Shown here one piece after another: positions 10,375 through 22,016 of a DNA stretch of 64,000 bases. Every line of letters starts with the position of its first letter. The stretch's first letter is position 1. This DNA comes from Anthonomus grandis grandis (Eukaryota > Arthropoda > Insecta > Coleoptera > Curculionidae). The notes beneath the pieces are model-generated. The model was not told the origin of the DNA. It searched no databases and was given only the letters and a program-made list of their open reading frames with translations. A program made the translations under genes and the position numbers. The DNA lies in contig NC_065563.1 in assembly GCF_022605725.1 (NCBI RefSeq), positions 10,380,518 through 10,444,517 of the forward strand, read 5' to 3'.

Positions 10375-11735
10375 AAAGAGAAAAAAGTCATTTGCATTCG
10401 AGGGCAGCTGCTGTCCCCTCAGACCGAGACCCGCCAATGCCAAAAATGCCTGTGGAACAGTAACACGGAAAAGCACCGTGACACTACGCGTCGGCTCCTT
10501 CGCAGGGCTGAGTTTGCACGCACTAAGTTTGCCAATGACTGGAATGCGTTCCACGTAGCTCAAAGGCAATACAAAAAGACACTCGGGGACTCCAAAAGAC
10601 AGTGCTGGAGGCGGTTTGACGATGACGTGTGCAAAGTACTATCCAAGGAACCTGGAACTAAATTGGGGTCGCTGTCACTTCCAGATGGCGGATTTACTAC
10701 CAATGAGCGGGAGTCACTGGAGGTCATGCTGCGCACTCACTTCTCAGACTCCAACTCATCTCGCGATCCTCTTAGCTGTTCTCGGGCTCCGATTCGCTTA
10801 GAGTTCGAGACTGCTAGAAGAATAATCACCTACGAGAGGGTGAAATGGGCAATCAAGACATTCCCCCATTGACGACTTTCATTGCGTCAAGTGAAAGTTG
10901 TCTTCATTCCGAAACCCGGAAAAAGCGATTTTACAGATCCCAAATCGTACCGACCTATCAGCCTTACCAGCTTTATGCTGAAGGCAATGGAGAGGCTGAT
11001 TGATCGGTACCTTAAGGAAAGCATCCTGGTCAACAAACCACTGCATGTGCACCAATACGCCAATATCAGGCGGGCAAATCTACTGACCTGGCCCAACACC
11101 ACCTCATGAGGAAGGTCAAGTTAGATCCCAAACTCTCCTGGCATGATGAAGAAGGCCACCTGCTCGCTATGGGCCTGCAGGCGGGCTTTCGGCAATACCT
11201 GGGGTCTGTCTCCTAAGATCCTCCACTGGATCTACTCGTACATTGTAAGACCTCTTCTCACATACGGGGCTATCGTTTGGTGGCCATGTACGGAGAAAGC
11301 GAAAATTCGTGCTCAACTGGACAGAGTCCAACGTCTTGCATGTCTCAGCATAACGGGTTCCATGCGGATGGCGCCAACTAGAGCGCTTGAGACTTTGCTG
11401 AGCCTTCCGCCTCTGGACCTCGTTGTGCAATTCGAGGCAATGAGGACTGCGTACGGGCTATACGTCCTCGGCGAACTACGTGCTGGCGAGACCGGTCACG
11501 CAAAAATTTGGTCACGGGCCATACAGGATGTCCTCTCCTTCTGATGGGCAGTGACTGTGGACTGCGAGGGATTCGTGACGCACATTGCAGGCAGAGAGGA
11601 GTGGCAGCATTCCAACAGACCTGCATTGCTGAATAGGGGGACCATCTGGTACACAGATGGCTCCAAAATGAATAATGCTGGATCAGGGCTTTGTGGTGGG
11701 ATCCCACATACCAGTACAGACAAATCAGATGCGGT
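10375..11735 (+). pseudogene. LOA/Jockey-type LINE ORF2 remnant (linker, RT, RNase H pieces)
   Basis: The GC-richer sequence stands out sharply from its neighbours. Pieces in order: linker LLRRAEFARTKFANDWNAF with SKRQCWRRFDDDVCK (10480-10640); start of the RT after a deletion and stop near 10870 (VVFIPKPGKSDFTDPKSYRP, then ISLTSFMLKAMERLIDRYL); another deletion removing the catalytic YADD region; the RT thumb/post-RT part (SLWACRRAFGNTWGLSPKIL, YGAIVWWPCTEKAK, QRLACLSITGSMRMAPTRAL); and an RNase H start (WYTDGSKMNNAGSGL, 11650-11695). An RNase H fused behind the RT suggests the LOA/I side of the Jockey group. It is multiply deleted and inactive. Confidence 0.82.
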
Positions 11736-11739
11736 GACT

Positions 11740-12645
11740 GTTGTTCGGCATGGTAGTATACGACTATTTAACTCCGAAATGGCGCAATTACCTGAAGTAG
11801 ACGAGTTACCTCCACAAAAATTATGTTTGAGAGCAAACGAACATGTGGAAATATCACCAAACCATGTGGGCGTTATTCAGTGCAACTCCAATACGGACTA
11901 TACCGAAGATATTTTTGAATATTCGCAAGTGGTATGAACCAACGAGAGAGTGCGTAGTACCAAGCTGTGTGACTTCCTCTTTGGACGCTAGACTTCCTCT
12001 ACTTAACTTGTCAGAAAATACTATAACTGTGAACCAAGGACATATTATAGCACGTGGTGTTCCATGCTCTGAACATAATGTAGGGGTAAGTGTCAATAAA
12101 ATTGATAATGTAAGTTTGCCAAAATTTTCATTACATGATATTAAATGTAACGTATCTAAAAACTTATCGCATGCTGATTTAAATAAGCTTCTGTTATTGG
12201 TCAATAAATACAGAGACTGTTTTGCACAAAATATTAATGAACTAAGTGAAATTAAAAATTCTAAAATGACTATAAATCTTTCGGATGATAAACCTGTAAC
12301 GTAGAGGCCTTATCGTCTCTCTTTTAACGAAAGGGAAAAAGTACGCGACATTGTTAACGGACTGTTAAGTGCTAAAATTATTCAAGAATCGGATTCACCT
12401 TATGCCAGTCCAATTGTCCTGGTTAAAAAGAAAAGTGGTGAAACAAGGATGTGTGTGGATTATCGGGCATTAAATGTTAAGACGATTAGAGACTGTTATC
12501 CACTTCCCCGGATCGATGAACACTTAGAAAGGTTGAAGGAATGCAGGTACTTTACTACACTTAATATGGCTAGTGGGTATCATCAGATCAAAATGACAGA
12601 GGAATCTAGACAGAAAACGGCTTTCGTAACCCTACTTAAAAGCAG
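11740..12645 (+). pseudogene. Gypsy (Ty3) LTR-retrotransposon pol fragment (protease-RT linker and N-terminal RT)
   Basis: The frame from about 11740 ends at 11937 and continues in another frame, so there is a frameshift near 11920-11940. A further in-frame TAG at 12302 sits just before RPYRLSFNEREKVRDIV. The RT start is clear: ESDSPYASPIVLVKKKSG, TRMCVDYRALNVKT, YPLPRIDEHLERL, and the A-box aspartate region replaced as FTTLNMASGYHQIKM (N where D is usual). It breaks off at KTAFVT near 12640, before the YIDD box. No LTR, integrase or gag was seen. It abuts the LINE remnant directly, so one probably inserted into or was joined to the other by deletion. Confidence 0.85.
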
Positions 12646-12659
12646 GGTCAATAAGAATC

Positions 12660-14800
12660 GGCGGTACTCTTCTCCAGCCAAAATCGAGGCCGAAATATGA
12701 ATGTTTACGTTACTCTGGCAGTGTTATGCTATTTAAGATATTTTGAAGGTTTGGGTCTGAAAGATGATAAAAAAAGAAAAATAAGTGAGTCTATCGGCTC
12801 ATTTAGAGGAAGATAGTCTTTAGTCACCTTTTGTACGTTGAATTGAATAAGTCGTTTACTCGAACGGAATATTGATTTATCCCGAATAAATATATTTTAC
12901 GGGTCGTAACAGTAAAAAAACTAAATTAAGGCCTAATTAAAGTCTAATTAAAGATGTACAATTTTCGCAATTTTTTCACAACGACCCTATACATTAACAT
13001 GGACTACTTAACCCCCGCGACAAGTTCACAAATCAACCCTTAATGGACCCGAATGTCAAGAGCACATCTCGCCACTCCGCATCGCATACGGGACAATTGT
13101 TATCGGGAACGGTGCTAGTGACATCTCGCTCACTCCAACAATAAATTTGTTTATTTCAATTTTATATTTGAACGAATATTCGACATCCGGTGTAGTGGAA
13201 TTGGCACGAAAACTGGCCCTCATTAACCCGCTTGTCTGTCAATAGAGCTGTCAAAAAGAGAGAGAGAGCGAGAAAAATGATACCAGAAGATGAAGAAGCA
13301 AAATAGTCGATTTGTTATACGTTCCACGTTTAGCCTAAATAACGATTAAAATTACGGCGAATGTTCCGCAGATGTGCGATGTTGATTTACGCCATCGCGA
13401 TGTTTATTTGTGTGACAAAGATCGCGAGTGTGTTTTACTTGTCTCGGTAAAATTACATTTTGGCATCGAGATATTATACAAAAGAGTCGTTGTGACGTAG
13501 AAGCTAATGAATAAAATATAAAAAAATGTATCATAGCCCAATAAATTGAGAGATATGCATGTCCAATGAGACAACAAGAACGTAACGGTTAGTTGGTGCA
13601 GACAAGACACGGCCTTATCCGTGTTGACTGATCAAAAGCAGACCATCGCGTGGGTGGAAGGGGGATGGAAACATAATTTTACGGGGTGCCACAAGTGCAC
13701 TGTCACCGTTTCCATGTCGCGTTATTATACATCACACGCCCCATCGTGTACTTGGGGGTCTGTCAAATGATATTAAACACGAGGTTAGGGGCAAACTAGT
13801 TTTCAACTTTTTTCTGTAACATAAAATTGGGCAATGCATAATTTAACAAGTCATGATGCACCTTTTGCTAAATTTTGTTTCAATTTAAAAGCCTGGATAT
13901 TTACTTGTATATATATATTTATCGATGTGGATCGCGAACGAGCCACTCTGGCAGGGAACAAGTAATTTGTCCAGGTTTAATCATCCGGAAACGCCATAGA
14001 GGTCCAGAACGGTGGAACGGGAGAGATCAGGGAAGATGGATCGACAAAGGCTCTGTCGCCCGCAAGGTAAACTTTATGGGTTTACAATGGTCGTTAAAGG
14101 GAATTATCCTGTACGGGATAATGGAAGTTGTTGTTTCCCTAGGGATGAATAACTACTGAAAAAAAGATGTGTACAATGCTGTGAGCAATTTCGCTTTTCG
14201 AGGATAACTAATAGTTTATTTTAATGTTTCTCAAAGGTTTAAAAGTCGCATCCCTTTTGATTTGTAAGGTATGGCCCTATAAATGTCATCATGATATTAG
14301 ACCTCTATTTCTACTAAACGTACATCCAAAGGCACATCGATCAATAACACCCTTATTTTTGTTGTATTTAGTTTCCTACAGGGGTATCGATAAAGCTTTG
14401 GGGTGGCGGTATAGTTTCGCAGTTGGCCCCATGGGGGTTATCGACACCCCGGGGCATAAATTTAGCTTTTAACATTGACCCAAATTTATGCATTTTTCTA
14501 GGCTTTCTACGGATGGATTGTCAAAAGAAATGCATAAACTCTTAGGTTATGATGCATTTGTTTGTAAAAAAATGTCCTGTAAACGAAGGGAAGTTGTTAA
14601 AAGAGGATAATTGTACTAAAAGCGTAATATAAGGAGTTTTAGCAATGCACAGGGAAATTCTTGTCCTATTTAAATTACTAAAAACACCTCGTCCCAGAGG
14701 CCTTGCATCACTATACAACATCTTTCTTATTTTTGTACATTTTTGGTTGAATTAAGACACTTAGTAATGCGAAGCTCATTTTGGCCACGAATATGGCATT
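12660..14800. other. Unique non-coding DNA, about 2.1 kb
   Basis: No recognisable gene. Composition is balanced, with many CpG-bearing words (TGTCAAGAGCACATCTCGCC, CGCATACGGGACAATTGTTA, GTGACAAAGATCGCGAGTGT, CATCGCGTGGGTGGAAGGGG, GGTTATCGACACCCCGGGGC). A short GA tract lies at 13257-13272. Frames at 13875-14159 and 14224-14472 have no known domain, no coding-like bias that I can see, and no partner exon. It looks like one of the islands of ordinary intergenic or intronic sequence between the repeat blocks. Confidence 0.45.
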
Positions 14801-14879
14801 GAAAAATATTAAGTATCGCGAATTTGGATTTTCAAAGGTTTTTCCAGATTTGATGTTAAATTAGAAAATTCATGATATA

Positions 14880-16067
14880 AAGGGTGGGCCATCTATTGGT
14901 CCCATTTTGATAAGATTATTAAATAGACAAAAGTTAATTTTTTTTCAACGAATTTCGCTTTATTTGATACAGTGTTTCTTCCGATTAACTATGGTAAATT
15001 ATTTCATTCAAATCTTGGCCACGGCTGGCTCGGTAGTAGGTCATCCTGGAACACCAATTTTCAAGCACTTTGTCTACTGTTTCCTGGTCAATTTGGGCAA
15101 TTTTGGCACGAATATTCTGTTTCAAGTGATCAACTGTTTGGGCATTGTTGGCATAAACTGCACTCTTCAATGCACCCTACAGAAAAAAGTCTAGCGGCGT
15201 CAAATCGTAGCTGCGAGCAGGCCAATGGACATCGCCGAAACAACAAAGTCAAGTCAAGACAAGTTGCGCCATCTTGTTAAAACCATAATTCGTCGAGATC
15301 GATATCTTCCAATTCTTGCCACAAGAAGTCAGTTATCATGTTGCAATAAGGTTCACCATCGACTGTCACGGCGCTATCTTCCGCATTTTTGAAAAAGAAA
15401 GGACCAACGCCACCACTCCAAAATCCACGCCACGCAGTGACTCGGGCTGGATGCATTCCAAAATTTCCTCAAATTCTGCAATTTTGTTTGTTAACGTAGC
15501 CGCCAAGGTGAAAAGGCGCTTTGTTAGAAAAGATGATTTTTTGTGCAAATTTTGGATTATTGTTCAACTCATTTAAAGCCCACTTTTGTGGAAAGTCATT
15601 CGGTTTCAATTCCTGAACGAGTTGGATTTTGTACGCAAACAGACCGAGGTCTTTGTGCAAAATCCTCCTCAGAGTGGTTCGTGAAATGGCCACTTGTTGA
15701 CATCTGCGCCGGTTCGATGTTCTGAGGTTTACACGAACACTTCGGGTCACTGCAGCGCGGCACACATCTGGCATCGACCAGCATCCCAGCTTCACGAACC
15801 TTACGCACCAATTTTCCAATAGCACGCGCGGTGGGCGCTTCATTTCTTCCGAATTTTTTTACGCAATTTTCGCACTATTTCACTCATGAGAGACCGACAT
15901 TCAAAATAAGTTTTCAGTATTTCAAAGGGTTGTTCTAAAGAAAACTGATTCATATTTTTTCAGCGGAAGGTTAAAACTAACCTATAATCAACAACATATG
16001 GTGCTAAAGTTGACAGCGCCACTATCCACAGGCTGTCAATATCGGACCAATAGATGGGCCCACCGTT
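14880..16067 (-). mobile_element. Mariner element, about 1.19 kb
   Basis: The ends are inverted repeats: left AAGGGTGGGCCATCTATTGG, right read inward AACGGTGGGCCCATCTATTG. TA lies at 14878-14879 and 16068-16069. The flanks join up into a module of the surrounding array: the left flank ends in AAATTAGAAAATTCATGATA and the right begins TGATGGTAAATCTATGCA, which are contiguous at 19695-19735 in an uninterrupted copy. This confirms the boundaries. It contains one broken transposase gene. Confidence 0.9.
14985..15887 (-). pseudogene. Mariner transposase pseudogene (DD34D type)
   Basis: It starts at ATG 15887 (MSEIVRKLRKK) and is broken after 14 codons; the next piece begins at 15843. Recognisable parts: ISRTTLRRILHKDLGLFAYK and QELKPNDFPQKWALNEL (HTH/linker); KIIFSNKAPFHLGGYVNK, where the first catalytic D of the usual SDEAHF is N; DFLWQELEDIDLDELWF, then a stop, then QDGAT (second D kept); and a C-terminal piece at 14985-15170 (KSAVYANNAQTVDHLKQNIR). 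At least three frameshifts, one stop and a small deletion after QDGAT are present. Inactive. Confidence 0.88.
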
Positions 16068-16429
16068 TATGATGGTAAATCTATGCATAACTTTAATAAA
16101 CACGATTACAATTTTTTATTCTTATTATTTTATAGGTAATATTACAAAACCTTTTTTTAGCCAATAAATAAATAAAAATTATTTTTGTTGGAATTTAAGG
16201 GGTTTTGGGGCCTTACTCGTTAAAAAAAATGGTGGCATTTCTGACCAATTTTAGGCTTAAATAAAACATACATGCCAGAATGTACGTAATAGATTCGATT
16301 TACAATAAATATAAACGATGCGTCGTATCCACTTAAATTATGCACAATTTATTACAGTATTAACGATCAGTTTCTCTTTCGTTTGTTTCTTATTAACTTA
16401 TTTAATATTTTTTAGGTAATTTATAGAAC

Positions 16430-17515
16430 TACGACCCATGTGTTAGGGAAACATTGGCTGTAGAGGCTGAAAATGCTCTACAGTCAACGGATATATCAAA
16501 TAAGAACATTTTAAGAGCAAGAATAATTTCTTTTTTAAATCAAAATTGTTTCCCTAACAATAAACAGAGAATAAATCAAACAACAACAAAATATTAAGAT
16601 CAATAAAAAAGAACATGAGGGACAACGATATAGTTTTCATAAAAGCCGATAAGGGATCATGCTTACTTGCCTTAAATAGAGACGATTACATAAATAAAGT
16701 AATGGATTTTCTAAACGCAGATGACTTTGAAAAGGTCGACGGAGATCCGACAGGTACATTCTTTAATAAATTAAAAAAAAGACTTAGACATGACCTTGGT
16801 ACCGTTAGAATATTTTAATTCCACAAAACAAAAACTATATCCTATGAACCCTAAAACACCTCTATTATATGGGCTGCCAAAAGTCCATAAAACTAGCATG
16901 CCAATTAGACCTGTGGTTTCCTTTATTGACTGCCCTTGTTACCAGTTATCATCTTGGCTTAATAACGTTCTTAGAAATATCTCAAACTTCAAAGCACCAT
17001 ATTATGTAACAAATTCAGTGAATCTTGCCAAAAGCATTCAGAATGTTCACGTTCCAGATACAGCCCAGCTTATAGCGCTAGACCTGAAAAACTTATTTCC
17101 AAGCATTCCACCCGCTGATTGTCTGGTCTTAGTTAAAGATCTTCTCAGGGGGAAACTTGATTCACTCTTGGTGGAACACTAGTGTGTTAGATCAAATTTT
17201 TTTCCAATTTAACAACCGTTTTTTTAAACAAAAAGAGGGACTAGCAATGGGCTCTTGTTTATCGCCATTCTTTAGTGAAATATTTCTTAGTAACTTAGAA
17301 ACAAAAATAATGAGCAGTAATTTTTAAAAAAATTTCCTCACCTCCTCGACTCCAACTATAATTTTCCTGACAGCCAATATATAAAAATACTTCACCAGTG
17401 CAACAAAAGTAAAAAACTAGACTTGTTGGAGACAATGGAAATTAGTAAATATTTTAAAAGCCCAGATCTGTCCTGTGTTAATGAAAGGTTTGATTTTGAT
17501 GGCCACATATATATA
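16430..17515 (+). pseudogene. Penelope-like retroelement RT fragment
   Basis: Pieces in order: NDIVFIKADKGSCLLALN (16624-16680), the Penelope-specific K-ADKG motif; after a frameshift near 16800, PLLYGLPKVHKTSMPIRPVV, YQLSSWLNNVL and LIALDLKNLFPSIPP (RT motif A, D kept); a TAG at 17180; then FFKQKEGLAMGSCLSPFFSE (motif B). It decays before the YVDD box, though EISKYFKSPDLSCVNERFDF-like sequence persists to about 17500. Compared with the PLE at 57366-58535 it is a different, older family. It lies between two array modules, so it is an insertion there. Confidence 0.85.
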
Positions 17516-18109
17516 TGTTATTTTTGAAACTGCTACGGAAAAATATTAGGAAAAAATAGCTCTTGTCAATTAATTAAATAATTTTTGTTAAATTAAAAAG
17601 TTCATGCAAGTAATATGTTAAATCTGTACATCATAGCTCTAATGAACACGATTACATTTTTTATTCTAATGATTTTATAGGCAATATTTCAAGACCTTTT
17701 TCAGCCATAAAATAAAAAAATGTATTCCAGAAATTTGAATAATTTGGAAAATGGTCACAGTTTTTCAATTTTTGTTGGAATTTATAGGGTTTTGAGGTGT
17801 TACTCGTTAAAAAAAAAATGGTGGTGTTTCGGGCCAATTTTAGGCTTAAATAAAATATCCATGCCAGAATGTGCGTAATAGATTCGATTTACATTAAATA
17901 TAAACGACGCATCGTATCCATTTAAATTATGCATATTTTATTACAATACTAACGATCAATTTCTTCGTCGTTTGTTTCTTATTAAATTATTTATTATTTT
18001 GGGTAATTTAAAAAAAATTATTTAAAAAAATGATCGATAACGTCATTTTTTTTTGTTCCACCCTGTATACAAAAATTTATGTGAAATAATCCTCAACTTA
18101 AAATCAAAA

Positions 18110-19425
18110 TCGACGGGTCCGAGCGTTTTCTTAAAAAAATCATGTCTCTAATTTTTATCGAATTTATGCGTGTTATGTTTATTTATGTTTATTAAAAAAA
18201 ATTATAAAAATAAAAATTTACCAAATACAAATTAAAGTAGTAGCCAGATGGTCCACCTCTATTATAAATAATAGTTTGGCATCGCCTAGGCATACTTAAA
18301 ATTAAATTAATTATTAATTCTTGGGGCAACTCGTCCCAAACATGTGTCACAGCAAGACGAAGCTCCAGAGCGCTTTGAAAAAAGTCAAATCGTTGAAGAA
18401 GTTGCCTTTTTAAGAAATCCCAAACATGCTCAATTGGATTAAGGTCCGGTGAGGTAGAGGGCCAAGTAGAAGATTGATTTGAATTTCTTCAATAGCGGAT
18501 TCGTACAAGCCGTGATTGATGTGGTGGGGCATTATCTTGTTGCAACAACGAATTTGGGCCCATTTCGCGTAAATATGGAACAATTACATGCAGCAGTATA
18601 TTATCCCTATAACTTATTCCAGTCATTGTATTTTCCATAAAAATGAGGTTCGTTTTTTCGTCAAGTCTAATGCCACCCCAAAACATTAGTGATCCACCAC
18701 GTTGCCTTACTACTTCCCGGGCATGACGCAAACGACTTTCATTTCCTTCCTCTCTCCAGACACGAATTCTACCAGAATCAGGATAAAATGAAAATCGAGA
18801 CTCATCCGTAAAAAGAACTGTGGCCCATCTTTCTTGATTCCAATTAACATGTTCTTGGCACCACATTAATCTTGCACCTCGATTTCCTAAAGTTAACCGA
18901 GGAACCCTTAGGGGTCTTCTGGCATAAAGTCCTCTCTCATGCAAACGGTTTCTAATAGTTTGACCTGAAACCTCGACGTTATGCACTCGTGAGAGCTGCT
19001 GAACCAAAACAGAGGCTGTTACCGTGGGATTTCTTTGAGCTTGCAAAGTTATAAAACGGTCTTGAGCAGGTGTCGACTCGCGACGGGCCTTGATGCCGTT
19101 CTCTAACATCATTTGTCTCTCTATATCTTGTCCACAAACGGTTAATTACACTGGAAGATGTATCCAAAGCTCTTTCAACGTCTTTTTGACTTGTTCCTGC
19201 CTCAAGCATTTCGACTGCTCTTAGCATTTCCTATCGAGTTAAATCTCGTCTTTCCATTTTTATTGAATAAAAACTAAATCACAATTGTTCGGTTGGAACC
19301 ACAGAAAATGCGTTAGAATTCAAAAATTATAATCTGCGTTATTTCGACAAAATGTGCAAGTAGCAAATAACGCTGTTCTGGCATGATTTTTTGTACCCAA
19401 ATATTCCTTTGTGTTCCTTTGATGT
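18110..19425 (-). mobile_element. Tc1 element, about 1.3 kb, boundaries approximate
   Basis: It holds a Tc1-type transposase and lies between array modules. The right boundary is near 19425, because TGTACCAAAAACTATGCACT that follows also occurs in array copy 20875. AAAAAATCATG is seen near both ends (about 18133 and, inverted, about 19380), which may be part of the inverted repeats, but I could not define TIRs or the TA duplications with confidence. Confidence 0.7.
18192..19257 (-). pseudogene. Tc1 transposase pseudogene (DD34E)
   Basis: The ATG at 19257 reads MERRDLTR then a stop. The HTH follows (MLRAVEMLEAGTSQKDVERA, VINRLWTRYRETNDV), then a frameshift near 19100. From there 207 codons are open: second HTH (LQAQRNPTVTASVLVQQL), RRPLRVPRLTLGNRGAR, first D in VLFTDESRFSFYPDSGRIRV, GGSLMFWGGI, second D in LLQQDNAPPH. 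After a stop at 18489 the tail continues (STSPDLNPIEHVWDFLKRQL, carrying the third residue E, and then SMPRRCQTIIYNRGG) to 18192. All three catalytic residues are present, and few changes separate it from an intact gene, so it is younger than most copies here. Confidence 0.88.
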
Positions 19426-20439
19426 GTATATGTACCAAAAACTATGCACTCTTTAGAGTATCCATGCACATGAAATTCTCTTTTCTATCCCTTTCTCCAA
19501 AAGAGGAAAGAATATGGGCAAAACCTTCAATTTAAAAAATTTCTTAGCAATGATATTTTGTTTCATAAATAAAAGCAAGGAATATATATTTTATTTTTAA
19601 AACTGCAACGGAAAAATATTAAGTAAAAATGGCTGTAGGAACATTTTGTCGATTAATTTGGATTTTCAAAGGTTTTTCCAGATTTGATGTTAAATTAGAA
19701 AATTCATGCTATGGATATATTATGGTAAATCTATGCATAACTTTAATAAACGCTATTACAATTTTTTATTCTAATTATTTTATAGGTAATATTCCAAAAC
19801 CTTTTTTAGCCAATAAACTTAAAAAAAATTATTCCAGGAATTTGAATAATTTGGAAAATTTTGTTGGAATTTAAGGAGTTTTGGGGCCTTACTCGTTAAA
19901 AACAATTGTGGTATTTCTGGCCAATTTTAGGCTTAAATAAAACATCCATGCCAGAATGTGCGCAACAGATTCGCTTTACATTAAATATAAACGATGCGTC
20001 GTATCCATTTAAATTATGCACATTTTATTACAGTATTAACGATCAATTTCTCCGTCGTTTCGTTCTTTTTAAATTATTTAATATTTTAGGTAATTTATAT
20101 AAAATCCTATTTCTCTCTTAGGCCTTGTAATGCTTTGAAGTGATTGACAGTTTTGTAATTAATTTGAAAATAGATCTATAGAATTATTGAAAAAAAAAGA
20201 AAACACCTTGTGCCAGAGATCTCGCACTACTACAACATTTTTTCGCACAGTTCGCAAAGAAAAGAGAAATTATTTCAACTCTTTCAGCAAGTGAATAAAC
20301 CATTATCACACTCAATGTTGTAACTAACTAACTTTAAGGAGCTATTTGTTTGACACACTATGATCTGACAGCAGTAATTGACAACCACTATTAAACTTCA
20401 AAATGTTGCTATATTAACAGTCTCAACAATAACCAAGAG

Positions 20440-20875
20440 TTCCCTTGCAGAATTGGCATAGATACCTACGGGTATTAAAAAAAAAACAACAGAAAGTACG
20501 GTTCACAATGTAGGAGAACAAATTTTTTTGTATTTATTTAACTGCTAAATTTACAAGCATTTTTTTATAAAAAATGTTGACATGTTTTTGTAACTTTTAA
20601 TCGTTAACTCCTGTATCGACTAGGCAAATAGTAACGATTTAAAACTTTAGGGTTATAATCCACATAAAAATACTTTTAAAATAAGGTATCACTCGACCCC
20701 CCGTTCCATTTAAAATTTTGGGGGCCCTTGCTAGGGCTTTGCTCTCAGGGGGCGAAACTAGCAAAAAATGGTTTCCCCTTGAATCAAAAATTGACGGGTT
20801 TGAGAATTTTTTCGCAAACGTTCTGAGGGACCCAAAATAGGCTCGGTTTCGTTTTCAAATGGCCTCCCTGTATGT
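20440..20875. mobile_element. Probable non-autonomous element fragment
   Basis: About 430 bp unlike the array on either side, containing TAAGGTATCACTCGACCCCC, TTTTGGGGGCCCTTGCTAGG, CTCAGGGGGCGAAACTAGC and GAATCAAAAATTGACGGGTT, and ending in GGCCTCCCTGTA next to array sequence. The phrase AAAATTGACGGGTTTGAGAA is loosely matched at about 18102-18125 (AAAATCGACGGGTCCGAGCG), suggesting a second fragment beside the Tc1 left end. No coding capacity. Class unknown. Confidence 0.4.
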
Positions 20876-22016
20876 ACCAAAAACTATTCACTCTTTAGGA
20901 TATCCATAAACATGAAATTCTCTTTTCCATTCCTTTTTATAAAAGACGGAAGAATATGGGCAAAACCTTCAATTTAAAATGCAATGAAAAATTTCTTAGC
21001 AGTCCTTTCAATGGTTAAATATTGAATCCTGAAAGGTGTCTCCTATCCAATTAAATTATGCATGCGTTATTATTTATAAGAATTTTTTTGTAATGTATAG
21101 ATAACACCAAGGAATATATATGTTATTTTTGAAACTGCATCGAAAAAATATTAAGAAAAAATGACTGTAAGAACATTTTGTCAATAAATTAAATTATTTT
21201 TGTTAAATTACAAAATTCATGATAGGGATATAATATGGCAAATCTATGCATAGCTTTAATAAACACGATTACATTTTTTTATTCTAATGATTTTATAAGC
21301 AATATTCAGTCATTAAATAAAAAAATTTATTCCAGGAAGTTGAATAATTTGGAAAATGGATACAATTTTTTAATTTTTTATTGGAATTTATAGGGTTTTT
21401 GGCGTTATGTGTTAAAAAAAATTTTGTAGTAATTCTAGCCAATTTTAGGCTTAAATAAAATATCCATGCCAGAATGTGCGTAATAGATTCGATTTATATT
21501 AAATATAAATGACGTCGTATCCATTTAAATTATGCACATTTTATTACAGTATTATTTCTCCGTCGTGTGTTTCTTATTAAATTATTTAATATTTTGGGTA
21601 ATTTATAAAAAATCCTATTTCTCTCTAAGGTCTTGTAATGCTTAAAAGTGATATAGTTTTGTAATTGATTTGAATATAAGAAGAAAATTTAAAAAAAATT
21701 AAAAGACAGATCAGTATTGCAAATAAGATGTACAGAAAAAACTGCCTGTAATTAAATTAAAATTATAATATAACTTTAACTGATTAAAATTTTAAAAAAC
21801 TTATATAGAAAATTTATACAAAAATTTGACTTAGATAGAAAACAGTGTACATTTAAATTATGCATAAGATTAACTAAATTTTTTATATTTATTTAATTTA
21901 TTCAAACATAATTTTTTTTTGCTCTTTTTACAGTATCTGCGAACTTAAAATTCCCTTTTCTCTTCCTATCTGTAAAAAAGAGAAGAATATGGAATAAACC
22001 ACTAATTTAGAATTTA

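Noticed and set aside
14907..15576. Plus-strand frames within the mariner element
   Set aside because: Antisense shadows of the minus-strand transposase pseudogene.
18030..18110. ACCCTGTATA near 18056 as the Tc1 left end
   Set aside because: No inverted match was found at the right side near 19425; it may be the tip of another decayed CAGGGTG element.
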